Positions 43,798 to 51,069 of a stretch of 64,000 nucleotides of DNA are shown here, piece by piece. This DNA comes from Limosilactobacillus pulli. Its GTDB lineage: Bacteria; Bacillota; Bacilli; Lactobacillales; Lactobacillaceae. Made by a program: the position numbers and the translations under genes. Position 1 is the first letter of the stretch. Each line of letters opens with the position of its first letter. The notes beneath the pieces are model-generated. The model was not told where the DNA came from. It worked only from the letters and a program-made list of their open reading frames with translations, and made no database searches. The DNA lies in assembly GCF_947381555.1 (NCBI RefSeq), contig NZ_CANCWQ010000004.1, forward strand, positions 37,259 through 101,258, in the 5' to 3' direction.

Positions 43798-45396
43798 TTA
43801 CAACATCAATAGGCCTCGACCATCATAAACAGAATCACCATTATCCTCATTTCGGATAGCACGATCCAGTCCCATAATGGTGGCCACTACGCCATCAATT
43901 TTTTCGGTTGACTTAGCCTTATCCGGTTTAATATTTCCGGCTGGGTCAGTGCGGATGTAGATGTTATCCATCATCCAGCGTAAGACCGGATGACCACCAT
44001 GAGCGATCTTCTTTTCCAGAGTTAATCGCATTAGTTCTTTAGTTGGAGGCGTCATGTCCTTAAATCCCTGGCCAAACGGGACCACGGTGAATCCCATACC
44101 TTCAAGATTTTGAACCATTTCGACAGCTCCCCACCGGTCGAAGGCAATTTCACGGATGTGATATTTCTTTCCCAGATCATCAATAAAGTGTTCGATGAAT
44201 CCGTAGTGAACTACATTACCTTCTGTTGTTTGCAGATAACCTTGTTGTTTCCAAATATCGTATGGAACATGATCACGCCGAACTCGTAAGTCAACATTAT
44301 CTTCGGGAATCCAGAAATAGGGTAGAAGGGTATAACCTTCAGAATCATCCCTTGGTGGAAACACTAGAACAAAAGCAGTGATATCAGTAGTCGACGACAG
44401 GTCGAGTCCACCGTAACAATCTCGTCCCCGTAGTTCATTAGGATCAACTGGGAAAGCACAAGCATCCCATTTATCCATCGGCATCCATCGGACATCTTGT
44501 TTAACCCACTGATTTAAACGGAGTTGACGGAAGGTGTTTTCTTCAGCAGGATTTTCTTTGGCTGAATTATAGGCATCTTTTACTTTCTCCATTTTGACTG
44601 TAATTCCTAAAGAAGGATTAGCTTTTTTCCAGACTTCGGGGCTCGACCAATCTTCATCCCGACCAGCACCATAAATTACCGGATAAAAGCGGGGATCATG
44701 TTTGCGACCTTTCATGATATCAATTGCTTTTTGATGGACTTGATAACAGATTGAATTTTCATCATTACCAGCAGTGGTTATTAGAAAGTAAAGAGGTTGT
44801 GTTCTGGCATCCCCTGATCCCTTCGTCATAACGTCATAGAGTTTCCGGTTCGGTTGGGTATGCAGTTCGTCAAAGATAACTCCGGACACATTGAACCCAT
44901 GTTTAGAATAAGCGTCAGCAGATAGAACCTGATAGAAACTATTAGTGGGTTCATAGATCAGCCGTTTTTGTGAAGCGAGAATTTTGCATCGTTTCTTCAA
45001 AGCCGGGTTCATTCGTACCATATCAGCGGCCACGTCGAAAACAATCGCTGCTTGTTGCCGATCAGCGGCACAACCATACACTTCGGCTCGTTCCTCACCA
45101 TCTGCACAACAAAGCAAAAGAGCGACTGCTGCCGCTAGTTCTGATTTTCCTTGTTTCTTTGGAATCTCAACATAAGCAGTATTGAATTGGCGGTAGCCAT
45201 CAGGCTTCAGAATACCGAAGATGTCACGAATAATCTTTTCTTGCCAATCAATCAAGTCAAAGGGTTTTCCTGCCCAAGTTCCCTTAGTATGGCAGAGACA
45301 TTCAATGAAAGAAACTGCAAAATCAGCTGCATCTTTGCTGTAAGTGGAATCCTTAGCCATAAAACGAGTTGGTTTATAATCTTTTAACTTTCTCAA
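43798..45396 (-). CDS. Phage terminase large subunit
   Basis: 532 residues from TTG 45396, chosen because AAAGGAAG lies just upstream; an in-frame ATG at 45417 adds seven residues but has no ribosome site. ATPase motifs: PKKQGKSELAAA (Walker A), GVIFDELHTQ (Walker B). The nuclease domain shows GGLDLSSTTDITAF with its first Asp. It powers headful or cos packaging together with TerS and HNH. Confidence 0.93.
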   Translation of the reverse strand: MRKLKDYKPTRFMAKDSTYSKDAADFAVSFIECLCHTKGTWAGKPFDLIDWQEKIIRDIFGILKPDGYRQFNTAYVEIPKKQGKSELAAAVALLLCCADGEERAEVYGCAADRQQAAIVFDVAADMVRMNPALKKRCKILASQKRLIYEPTNSFYQVLSADAYSKHGFNVSGVIFDELHTQPNRKLYDVMTKGSGDARTQPLYFLITTAGNDENSICYQVHQKAIDIMKGRKHDPRFYPVIYGAGRDEDWSSPEVWKKANPSLGITVKMEKVKDAYNSAKENPAEENTFRQLRLNQWVKQDVRWMPMDKWDACAFPVDPNELRGRDCYGGLDLSSTTDITAFVLVFPPRDDSEGYTLLPYFWIPEDNVDLRVRRDHVPYDIWKQQGYLQTTEGNVVHYGFIEHFIDDLGKKYHIREIAFDRWGAVEMVQNLEGMGFTVVPFGQGFKDMTPPTKELMRLTLEKKIAHGGHPVLRWMMDNIYIRTDPAGNIKPDKAKSTEKIDGVVATIMGLDRAIRNEDNGDSVYDGRGLLML

Positions 45397-45424
45397 GAAA
45401 ACATCACTTCCTTTCATTAGTACT

Positions 45425-45452
45425 AAAAAAGCACTGAGAATGAACTCAATGC
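45425..45452 (-). terminator. Terminator-like hairpin before the terminase gene
   Basis: On the - strand GCATTGAG and CTCAGTGC pair (one U-G) with six T following, in the gap between the DUF5049 gene and terL. Confidence 0.55.
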
Positions 45453-45459
45453 TTAATGA

Positions 45460-45666
45460 TTAATTGAATTTACCAGTTAAAATCAAATTGACATAGCCGG
45501 CCCGTTCAGTAGTCAGGTAATCGATCAAATCGTGGCAGTTGTAATAGTAGGCCAGTCGTTTAACATTCTCGATATCAAACATGTTTACTTCGCCAGTATT
45601 GCGAATTTGTAAGACCTGCTGGCGAATTCGGTCACGTCTAGCTAGTTCATCTTTGATTCCGCTCAT
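45460..45666 (-). CDS. DUF5049-family phage protein
   Basis: 68 residues. VLQIRNTGEVNMFDIENVKRLAYYYN and YVNLILTGKFN, read in parts, match the DUF5049 pattern found beside terminase genes in Firmicute prophages. Function is unknown. It lies between the virulence-associated family gene and terL, two bases from the former. Confidence 0.7.
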   Translation of the reverse strand: MSGIKDELARRDRIRQQVLQIRNTGEVNMFDIENVKRLAYYYNCHDLIDYLTTERAGYVNLILTGKFN

Positions 45667-45668
45667 GA

Positions 45669-46289
45669 TTAGGCCTCCTGATTCTTAAAAGCAGCTGATC
45701 CGGCTAAATTTCGTAACAGTACTTTCCGTTGTGTTTTGTATTCGGGACCGATAAAACCCAGGCGTAGTAGAAAACAACGAAAAGCATATTTCTCATTGCT
45801 TTCTTCATGAGGTTCTGACACAATCCGTTGATGATCTTTTGCATATTGCACAAGTTTGTCGATAAATTGTTGATAAGCTGTGGCATCATCAAGCTTTACC
45901 TTGTTGAACCAGTTAAATGTCACCTGTTGATCATCAACGTCTAGTTTTAGCGAATCGAGCTGACAAGCATCTTTGATTAGTTGTCCCTTGGCCCAAATTA
46001 GGTGACGCAGGTTTTCTAAGGCTTGATCGGTAAAGTCGTCTCGACGGTAAGCAAGATGCAATTTGATAATGTTAGCGGGCCGGAAACCAAGTTCTTTAAG
46101 TTTGTCGATTAGGTTGGATGGAATCTCATCAGGGGATGAAAGGTTCCCATCTTTACTGACAGTGTATTTGCCAATCTGGTATGCGTAGGTTGGTGTGTAC
46201 TGATATTCAGCTTTTTGTTGAGTATAGTTAGCAATCTGTTCGACTAGCTTTTTACGCTGTTGACCATGAACATTAAAATTAATTTCCAT
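45669..46289 (-). CDS. Virulence-associated-family phage protein
   Basis: 206 residues, ATG behind AAGGAGGT. The N-terminus has AYQIGKYTVSKDGNL and the C-terminus ends KYAFRCFLLRLGFIGPEYK followed by RKVLLRNLAGSAAFKN. Such proteins are annotated as virulence-related in prophages because of one early report; no activity is established. It is always near the methyltransferase and terminase genes. Confidence 0.65.
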   Translation of the reverse strand: MEINFNVHGQQRKKLVEQIANYTQQKAEYQYTPTYAYQIGKYTVSKDGNLSSPDEIPSNLIDKLKELGFRPANIIKLHLAYRRDDFTDQALENLRHLIWAKGQLIKDACQLDSLKLDVDDQQVTFNWFNKVKLDDATAYQQFIDKLVQYAKDHQRIVSEPHEESNEKYAFRCFLLRLGFIGPEYKTQRKVLLRNLAGSAAFKNQEA

Positions 46290-46361
46290 ATTCTGTACCT
46301 CCTTGTTTGATCACTGTATACATCACTCTAAAAGGCACAGATAGCAAGGCTTTCCCGCGCT

Positions 46362-47588
46362 TTAGGCCGGCTTCTTTAGATTACTGTAAGGAATTATATG
46401 ACCATCTCTTTCCACACTGATATCTTGATCCGAATCGACTTGTTTGATGTAGCGATTAACAATCACATCACAGTATTTAGGATCCAGTTCCATCATGTAG
46501 CAAATCCGGTTGGTTTGCTCACAAGCAATGAGGGTAGATCCAGAGCCACCAAAGGGATCAAGAACCGTACAGTTAGACATTGTCGAATTCATAATTGGGT
46601 AAGCAAGTAATGGAATAGGCTTCATTGTTGGATGTTCCTTACTTTGTTTTGGTCGATCAAATTCCCAGATGGTGGATTCCTTGCGACCGGTATACCATTC
46701 GTGCTTTCCATCGTGCTTCCAGCCGTAGAGCACGGGTTCATGTTGCCATTGATAAGGGGAGCGACCGAGTACCAGTGATTGCTTTTTCCAGATACAACAA
46801 CCGGATAGATAAAAACCAGCATCTTGAAAGGCTCGCCGGAAGTTCAGTCCTTCCGTATCGGCATGGAAAACATAGATGCTGGCGTCGTTAGCCATTGCAG
46901 TATTCATGTTTTGGAAAGCAGCTAATAAAAATTTATAGAACTTATCATTATCCTGATGATCGTTCTTAATCTTGCCGGCTTTACTTTGGTAATCAACGTT
47001 GTATGGTGGATCAGTAAGAACTAAGTTAACCTTATTATCGCTGAGTAATTTATGGAAACTTTCCTTTTTTGTAGCATCACCACATAGCAATGTGTGCTTT
47101 CCTAGGTGCCAAAGATCTCCTGCTTTAGAGAAGGTTGGTTTATTCAATTCACTATCAACGTCAAAGTCATCATCATGCGTGTCGTCAGCCGTGCCAAGAA
47201 GGTCGGAGATCTCATTCTCGTCAAAGCCCGTTAATGAAACATCTAAATCACTGGCTTGTAAGTCAGTCATTAGGAGGGCTAACTTATCCTTATCCCAATC
47301 ACCACTGATCTTGTTGAGCGCAATGTTCAGTGTCTTTTCTTTCTCATCATCCAGACTAACGACCACACATTCGGCTTCCTGGATTCCTTCATCTTGGAGG
47401 ATTTTTAACCGTTGGTGGCCACCAACCACGTGACCAGTTTGTTGGTTCCAAATAATTGGATCGACATAGCCAAATTCATGCATCGAGCGTTTTAATTTTT
47501 CATAATCAGGATCACCAGGCTTGAGATCCTTCCTTGGATTGTAATCGGCAGGGATTAAATCGGTAATTTTCTTTTTAACAAATTTCAT
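46362..47588 (-). CDS. ParB-domain N6-adenine DNA methyltransferase
   Basis: 408 residues. An N-terminal ParB/Sulfiredoxin-like domain (about 1-110, with GYVDPIIWNQQTGHVVGGHQR read in parts) is fused to a beta-type adenine methyltransferase: TDPPYNVDY (motif IV, about residue 192) and DPFGGSGSTLIACEQ (motif I, about 343). No cognate restriction enzyme is adjacent, so it probably protects element DNA from host restriction or marks packaging. Its ATG overlaps the terS stop. Confidence 0.92.
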   Translation of the reverse strand: MKFVKKKITDLIPADYNPRKDLKPGDPDYEKLKRSMHEFGYVDPIIWNQQTGHVVGGHQRLKILQDEGIQEAECVVVSLDDEKEKTLNIALNKISGDWDKDKLALLMTDLQASDLDVSLTGFDENEISDLLGTADDTHDDDFDVDSELNKPTFSKAGDLWHLGKHTLLCGDATKKESFHKLLSDNKVNLVLTDPPYNVDYQSKAGKIKNDHQDNDKFYKFLLAAFQNMNTAMANDASIYVFHADTEGLNFRRAFQDAGFYLSGCCIWKKQSLVLGRSPYQWQHEPVLYGWKHDGKHEWYTGRKESTIWEFDRPKQSKEHPTMKPIPLLAYPIMNSTMSNCTVLDPFGGSGSTLIACEQTNRICYMMELDPKYCDVIVNRYIKQVDSDQDISVERDGHIIPYSNLKKPA

Positions 47589-48130
47589 TAGTTCATTCCT
47601 TTCCGGCTTCTTAAGAGCCGTTCCATGACATCATCTTGTGGTGTTGATCCTTGATAAGTTGTGGCGTTATTTTCCTTAACCACTTGAAAAATTTGAAACC
47701 ATAATTGGCTGGACTGTTTCATATAGTCGCGGCTCATGGAAACATATGGTGAAGCAATTGCGTTACCAGTCGTAGGGTGGCGAGCGAGGAAACCAAACTT
47801 AGAGATACATTCTTCACACTGAATCCACCGGCTGACGCTAACGGCATATTGTTCAATCAATTGAGTGTTGACTAGTTTTTCACAACCACGCTCGACCAAC
47901 CATTCCCAGGTTTCTTTGAAAATATCAGCGGCGTCAAATTCTAAACCATTCTTCTGTTTGGCCTTGAGGTACTTCTTGACTGGCGGCATCACGTGACCTT
48001 CCAGATTAGCTGGTTCTGGCAAATCGATGACGGTTGCTTCCTGGCCAGCTTCGAGCTTATCGTGAAGTGATTTAGATTTTCTGCCAGCCCCAACCCGAGC
48101 GCCACCACGATTTGTACCATCTTTAGCCAA
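47588..48130 (-). CDS. Phage terminase small subunit, P27 family
   Basis: 180 residues, TTG start at 48130 behind AAGGAGGG. The N-terminus GGARVGAGRKSK and the helical segments of the P27-type small terminase are recognisable (YAVSVSRWIQCEECI). It recognises the packaging site, which in this class usually lies just upstream, in the 48131-48249 gap. Confidence 0.88.
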   Translation of the reverse strand: MAKDGTNRGGARVGAGRKSKSLHDKLEAGQEATVIDLPEPANLEGHVMPPVKKYLKAKQKNGLEFDAADIFKETWEWLVERGCEKLVNTQLIEQYAVSVSRWIQCEECISKFGFLARHPTTGNAIASPYVSMSRDYMKQSSQLWFQIFQVVKENNATTYQGSTPQDDVMERLLRSRKGMN

Positions 48131-48249
48131 CTCTCTCCCTCCTTCCGGCAGGGGTTAATACCCTGTTTGATTTCGATTTTTTGTACACGAAGGCCCAGGC
48201 CCGCTCCCGCGCGAAAAATTTTTAAGGATTTGATGGCCCCCTCCGTGGT
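48131..48249 (-). other. Candidate packaging (cos) region between HNH and terS
   Basis: A 119-base non-coding gap with a GC-rich block (48190-48215, GCCCAGGCCCGCTCCCGCGC), then an A/T block GAAAAATTTTTAA, then GGCCCCCTCC at 48235-48244, and a small hairpin CAGGG/CCCTG at 48149-48165. HNH-TerS-TerL phages package from a cos site next to these genes. The cut positions cannot be read from sequence alone. Confidence 0.4.
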
Positions 48250-48627
48250 TTAGTAATGATATCGACGTGGCTTTTTATGCCAGCGATCATCCATCTGGGC
48301 GGTGATGCGGGAGTGGCATGGCTTACATAATGCCATCAGGTTCTTGAACTCGTTGGTGCCGCCGTGTTCCAGAGGCAGAACGTGATGGACCTCGGTGGCT
48401 TGGGTATACCTTCCTTGGCTCAGGCACATCTCACAGAAGGGATGGTGGAGCAAGTAGCGTTGACGGATCTTTGGCCAGCCACGATGATAGCGCGGACGAC
48501 TACGTTTTGGTCGTTGGTAACGATTGTAGTGAGAACTGACTTGCTTAGCATGGACGTCACAATAAGTGTTGTGGGTTAGTCGCGGGCAGCCAGGGTAACG
48601 ACAGGGTTTCTTGGGTGAGTAGGGCAT
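48250..48627 (-). CDS. Phage HNH endonuclease
   Basis: 125 residues from ATG 48627 (MPYSPKKPCRYPGCPR) behind AAAGGAGGA; the longer in-frame reading to 48675 precedes this site. Zinc-binding pairs CEMC and CKPC flank the HNH core EVHHVLPLEHGGTNEFKNL. In HNH-containing packaging modules the enzyme works with TerL to cut cos DNA. Confidence 0.92.
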   Translation of the reverse strand: MPYSPKKPCRYPGCPRLTHNTYCDVHAKQVSSHYNRYQRPKRSRPRYHRGWPKIRQRYLLHHPFCEMCLSQGRYTQATEVHHVLPLEHGGTNEFKNLMALCKPCHSRITAQMDDRWHKKPRRYHY

Positions 48628-48656
48628 GACACTCCTCCTTTCTGAGGGTATAAGAA

Positions 48657-48685
48657 AAGCCCAGCAGTTTTGCACCGCTAGGCTT
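48657..48685 (-). terminator. Attenuator-like hairpin before the HNH gene
   Basis: On the - strand AAGCCTAGCGG pairs with CTGCTGGGCTT (three G-U) around a short loop, followed by TTCTTAT. It lies in the leader between the late regulator gene and HNH, so it could set late-gene read-through. Confidence 0.45.
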
Positions 48686-48775
48686 CAATGTTATAAAGCA
48701 AATGCCTTTATCCTAATTTTCTACACTACCATCGTAACATAGATAAGCCGATTGTTTGTTCTGCGTTTTACCTTT

Positions 48776-49243
48776 CTAATGATGGGATCCATAAAGTAAG
48801 AGCGTGAGGTGATCGAGTGCTTTGTTCTTTCGATTGTAAGCAGTGGTTTTCGCAATGAAGTACTTGTCCATCACGATGGTTAGTCCCTCGTTCATTAACT
48901 GGTTTGGAGTGCGATAGCAGACATCTAAAACAAAGCGCTCGTCTTCAGATAACTCTTGCCAGGCTGGCTCGAACCACTTGAAGTAAAGTTGGGCTTGTTG
49001 GTAGCGTTCATTCAGCTTGGTTGTCTCATCGATGCCATGCAGCAGGCGATGCTCAGTTGGGTTATCTTTTTTACTGCTGCCAGGTACGAAACCGTAGCGT
49101 GGCGAACTGACACCAATCATTTGTTCCTTGGCTAGCTTCAGGTCGTCTTGGTAAGAGTCAATGATGAACTTCATACCATCGTAATCTTTCAAGGCTGCGA
49201 CGGTCGCTCGCCGTTTGTCTAAGTAGTTCCACATGATACTCAT
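48776..49243 (-). CDS. ArpU/RinA-like late transcriptional regulator
   Basis: 155 residues. The C-terminal half has ELSEDERFVLDVCYRT and VMDKYFIAKTTAYNRKNKALDHLTLLLYG, the sigma-region-4-like helix-turn-helix pattern of ArpU/RinA/DUF1492 proteins that switch on the packaging and head genes. It starts at ATGA overlapping the SNF2 stop and lies immediately before the late operon, as expected. Confidence 0.7.
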   Translation of the reverse strand: MSIMWNYLDKRRATVAALKDYDGMKFIIDSYQDDLKLAKEQMIGVSSPRYGFVPGSSKKDNPTEHRLLHGIDETTKLNERYQQAQLYFKWFEPAWQELSEDERFVLDVCYRTPNQLMNEGLTIVMDKYFIAKTTAYNRKNKALDHLTLLLYGSHH

Positions 49244-50595
49244 GCCATAACACTTCCTTTCAGGTTGGCTTTCACTGCGTTAATTAAAGCTAACTGGGTT
49301 TTGTCTTTGCGTTTCAGGGCCGCCAGAATGTTTTCGTCAATGGTGCCTTCAGTGATGATGTGGTGGATAACTACTGGTTGACGTTGCCCTTGCCGCCAGA
49401 GCCGAGCGTTAGTTTGCTGGTAGAGTTCCAGACTCCAAGTTAATCCATACCAGATTAAGGTAGCACCACCAGCCTGCAGGTTAAGACCATGACCAGCAGA
49501 AGCGGGATGGATCAAAGCTAAAGGAATCTTACCGGCATTCCAGTCCTGAATGTCACGGGGTGTTTTGATCTCACGAACCTTGAAACGACTTTTAATCTGG
49601 ATTAGATCATGTTTGAACCAGTAAGCTACCAAGACAGGTTTACCATTAGCAGCTTCAACCAAATCTTCAAGGGCATCAAGTTTTCGCTGGTGAATTTGAA
49701 TAATCTGCTGCTGGTCGTCGTAGACACAACCATTTGCCATCTGGCAAAGTTTATTCGATAGACTGGCTGCGTTGAGGGCATCGATTTGTTTACCCTGGGC
49801 TGAAACTACTAGCTGGGCATTAAGCTCATCATAGATTGCCTGCTCACTATTACTCATTTTTACCGGAACGGTGTTCATAGTTAACGGTGGCAGACTCAAG
49901 TAATCCTTAGACTTCATAGAAATGGTGATGTCATCAATGGCGCGGTAGATACTTTGTTCAGCACCGGGCTTAGGTTTGTAGGTAAACACTTGATACATGT
50001 TTCGCTTGTCAGGGTCAAAGTAGTTCATTCGGTAAGATGAGATAAAACGGCCGAGTCGTTGGCCCATGTCTAGTACGCGGAACTCTGCCCACAAATCCAT
50101 CAAGCCATTAGACGACGGTGTGCCTGTTAAGCCAACCACGCGCTTAATCAGTGGTCGCACTCGTTTGAGGGCTTTGAAGCGTTGTGAGCGGTAAGACTTA
50201 AAACTAGAGAGTTCATCGATCACCAACATGTCGTAGTCAAAGGAATTACCAGAGGATTCAATTAGCCATTTCAAGTTTTCCCGATTAATGATATAAATGT
50301 CGACATCTTGCTGCAGTGCTTTGATCCTTTGAAGCTTAGAACCAGTGACGACTGAATAGTTAAGGCCTTTTAAGTGGTCCCATTTTTCAATTTCTTCTGG
50401 CCAGGTTTGTTTAGCCACGCGTAGTGGAGCGACAACTAATACCCGTTGAACTTTGCCCTGCTGAATAAGTTGTTTAATAGCAGTTAGGGTAATGACGCTT
50501 TTACCTAGTCCCATATCAAGCAAGATGGCTGCTACGGGATGGTCCAAAATAAACCGAGTTGCATATTGTTGATATTCATGCGGTTTGTATTGCAT
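49240..50595 (-). CDS. Phage SNF2-family DEAD/DEAH helicase
   Basis: 451 residues. SF2 motifs: LLDMGLGKSVITLTA (motif I, about residue 30), VIDELSSFKSY (motif II), GLTGTPSSNG (motif III), then the C-terminal lobe with HPASAGHGLNLQAGG and QTNARLWRQGQRQPV (motif VI). It overlaps the VRR-NUC gene by 20 bases. Together they form the standard replication-module pair of these elements. Confidence 0.92.
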   Translation of the reverse strand: MQYKPHEYQQYATRFILDHPVAAILLDMGLGKSVITLTAIKQLIQQGKVQRVLVVAPLRVAKQTWPEEIEKWDHLKGLNYSVVTGSKLQRIKALQQDVDIYIINRENLKWLIESSGNSFDYDMLVIDELSSFKSYRSQRFKALKRVRPLIKRVVGLTGTPSSNGLMDLWAEFRVLDMGQRLGRFISSYRMNYFDPDKRNMYQVFTYKPKPGAEQSIYRAIDDITISMKSKDYLSLPPLTMNTVPVKMSNSEQAIYDELNAQLVVSAQGKQIDALNAASLSNKLCQMANGCVYDDQQQIIQIHQRKLDALEDLVEAANGKPVLVAYWFKHDLIQIKSRFKVREIKTPRDIQDWNAGKIPLALIHPASAGHGLNLQAGGATLIWYGLTWSLELYQQTNARLWRQGQRQPVVIHHIITEGTIDENILAALKRKDKTQLALINAVKANLKGSVMA

Positions 50596-50857
50596 CTAGC
50601 ATTCCTCCAATCTGTCCAAATTGGTCACAAACAAAGACCTGGTAGCCAAGTTGTTTTAATTGGCTTAGCCTTTGCACTTGGAGTGGTCGGGGGCGTTTAC
50701 CAGGAGCTTTCATCTCTACAAAGCCCATGTGACCATCAGGCAGGAGGACCAATCGATCAGGTACTCCGGCCATAGATGGCGAGATGAACTTTAGGCAAAG
50801 ACCTCCACGTTGGTGGGTAGCTTTGACAAAAGCAGTTTCGATTTGTTTTTCTAACAT
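50576..50857 (-). CDS. VRR-NUC domain nuclease
   Basis: 93 residues from ATG 50857 (MLEKQIETAFVKATHQRGGL) behind AGGAAGGA. The PD-(D/E)xK residues are visible in SMAGVPDRLVLLPDGHMGFVEMKAPGKR (Asp in PDR, Glu and Lys in VEMK), read in parts. A longer reading to 51022 crosses the inverted-repeat region and is rejected. The family acts on branched DNA. Confidence 0.92.
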   Translation of the reverse strand: MLEKQIETAFVKATHQRGGLCLKFISPSMAGVPDRLVLLPDGHMGFVEMKAPGKRPRPLQVQRLSQLKQLGYQVFVCDQFGQIGGMLDAIQTA

Positions 50858-50904
50858 TTGTAAAATCCTTCCTAAACGTTGATATATCGGTGATTTGTCA
50901 GGGT

Positions 50905-51069
50905 TAATGACGGTCGTGACAGTTGTTTTACTACTCTTCTCTATACTCTTTTTTTCTATTTTTATTCCTATATACAAGTAATGTAAAAGAGTGTCACGAC
51001 TGTCATTAGGGTTGGTAAACACTGATGTATCAAGCTTTTAGAGTTTTAAAGTGTGACAGTCGATGACAG
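50905..51069. repeat. Long inverted repeat and third copy around TGACAGTCGTGACA
   Basis: TAATGACGGTCGTGACA (50905-50921) and its inverted copy (50992-51008) match at 16 of 17 bases across a 70-base spacer. A third, near-direct copy TGACAGTCGATGACAGT lies at 51053-51069, abutting the primase stop. The spacer is AT-rich. Possible roles are an operator set, an origin-like site or an mRNA hairpin between primase and VRR-NUC. Confidence 0.6.

Noticed and set aside
46362..47588. Methyltransferase as part of a complete restriction-modification system
   Set aside because: No nuclease of matching type is adjacent; the ParB fusion and place between terS and terL fit orphan phage methyltransferases.
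50858..51022. N-terminal extension of the VRR-NUC protein to 51022
   Set aside because: It is translated from the inverted-repeat region, is low in complexity and has no ribosome site; ATG 50857 has AGGAAGGA and gives the usual family length.
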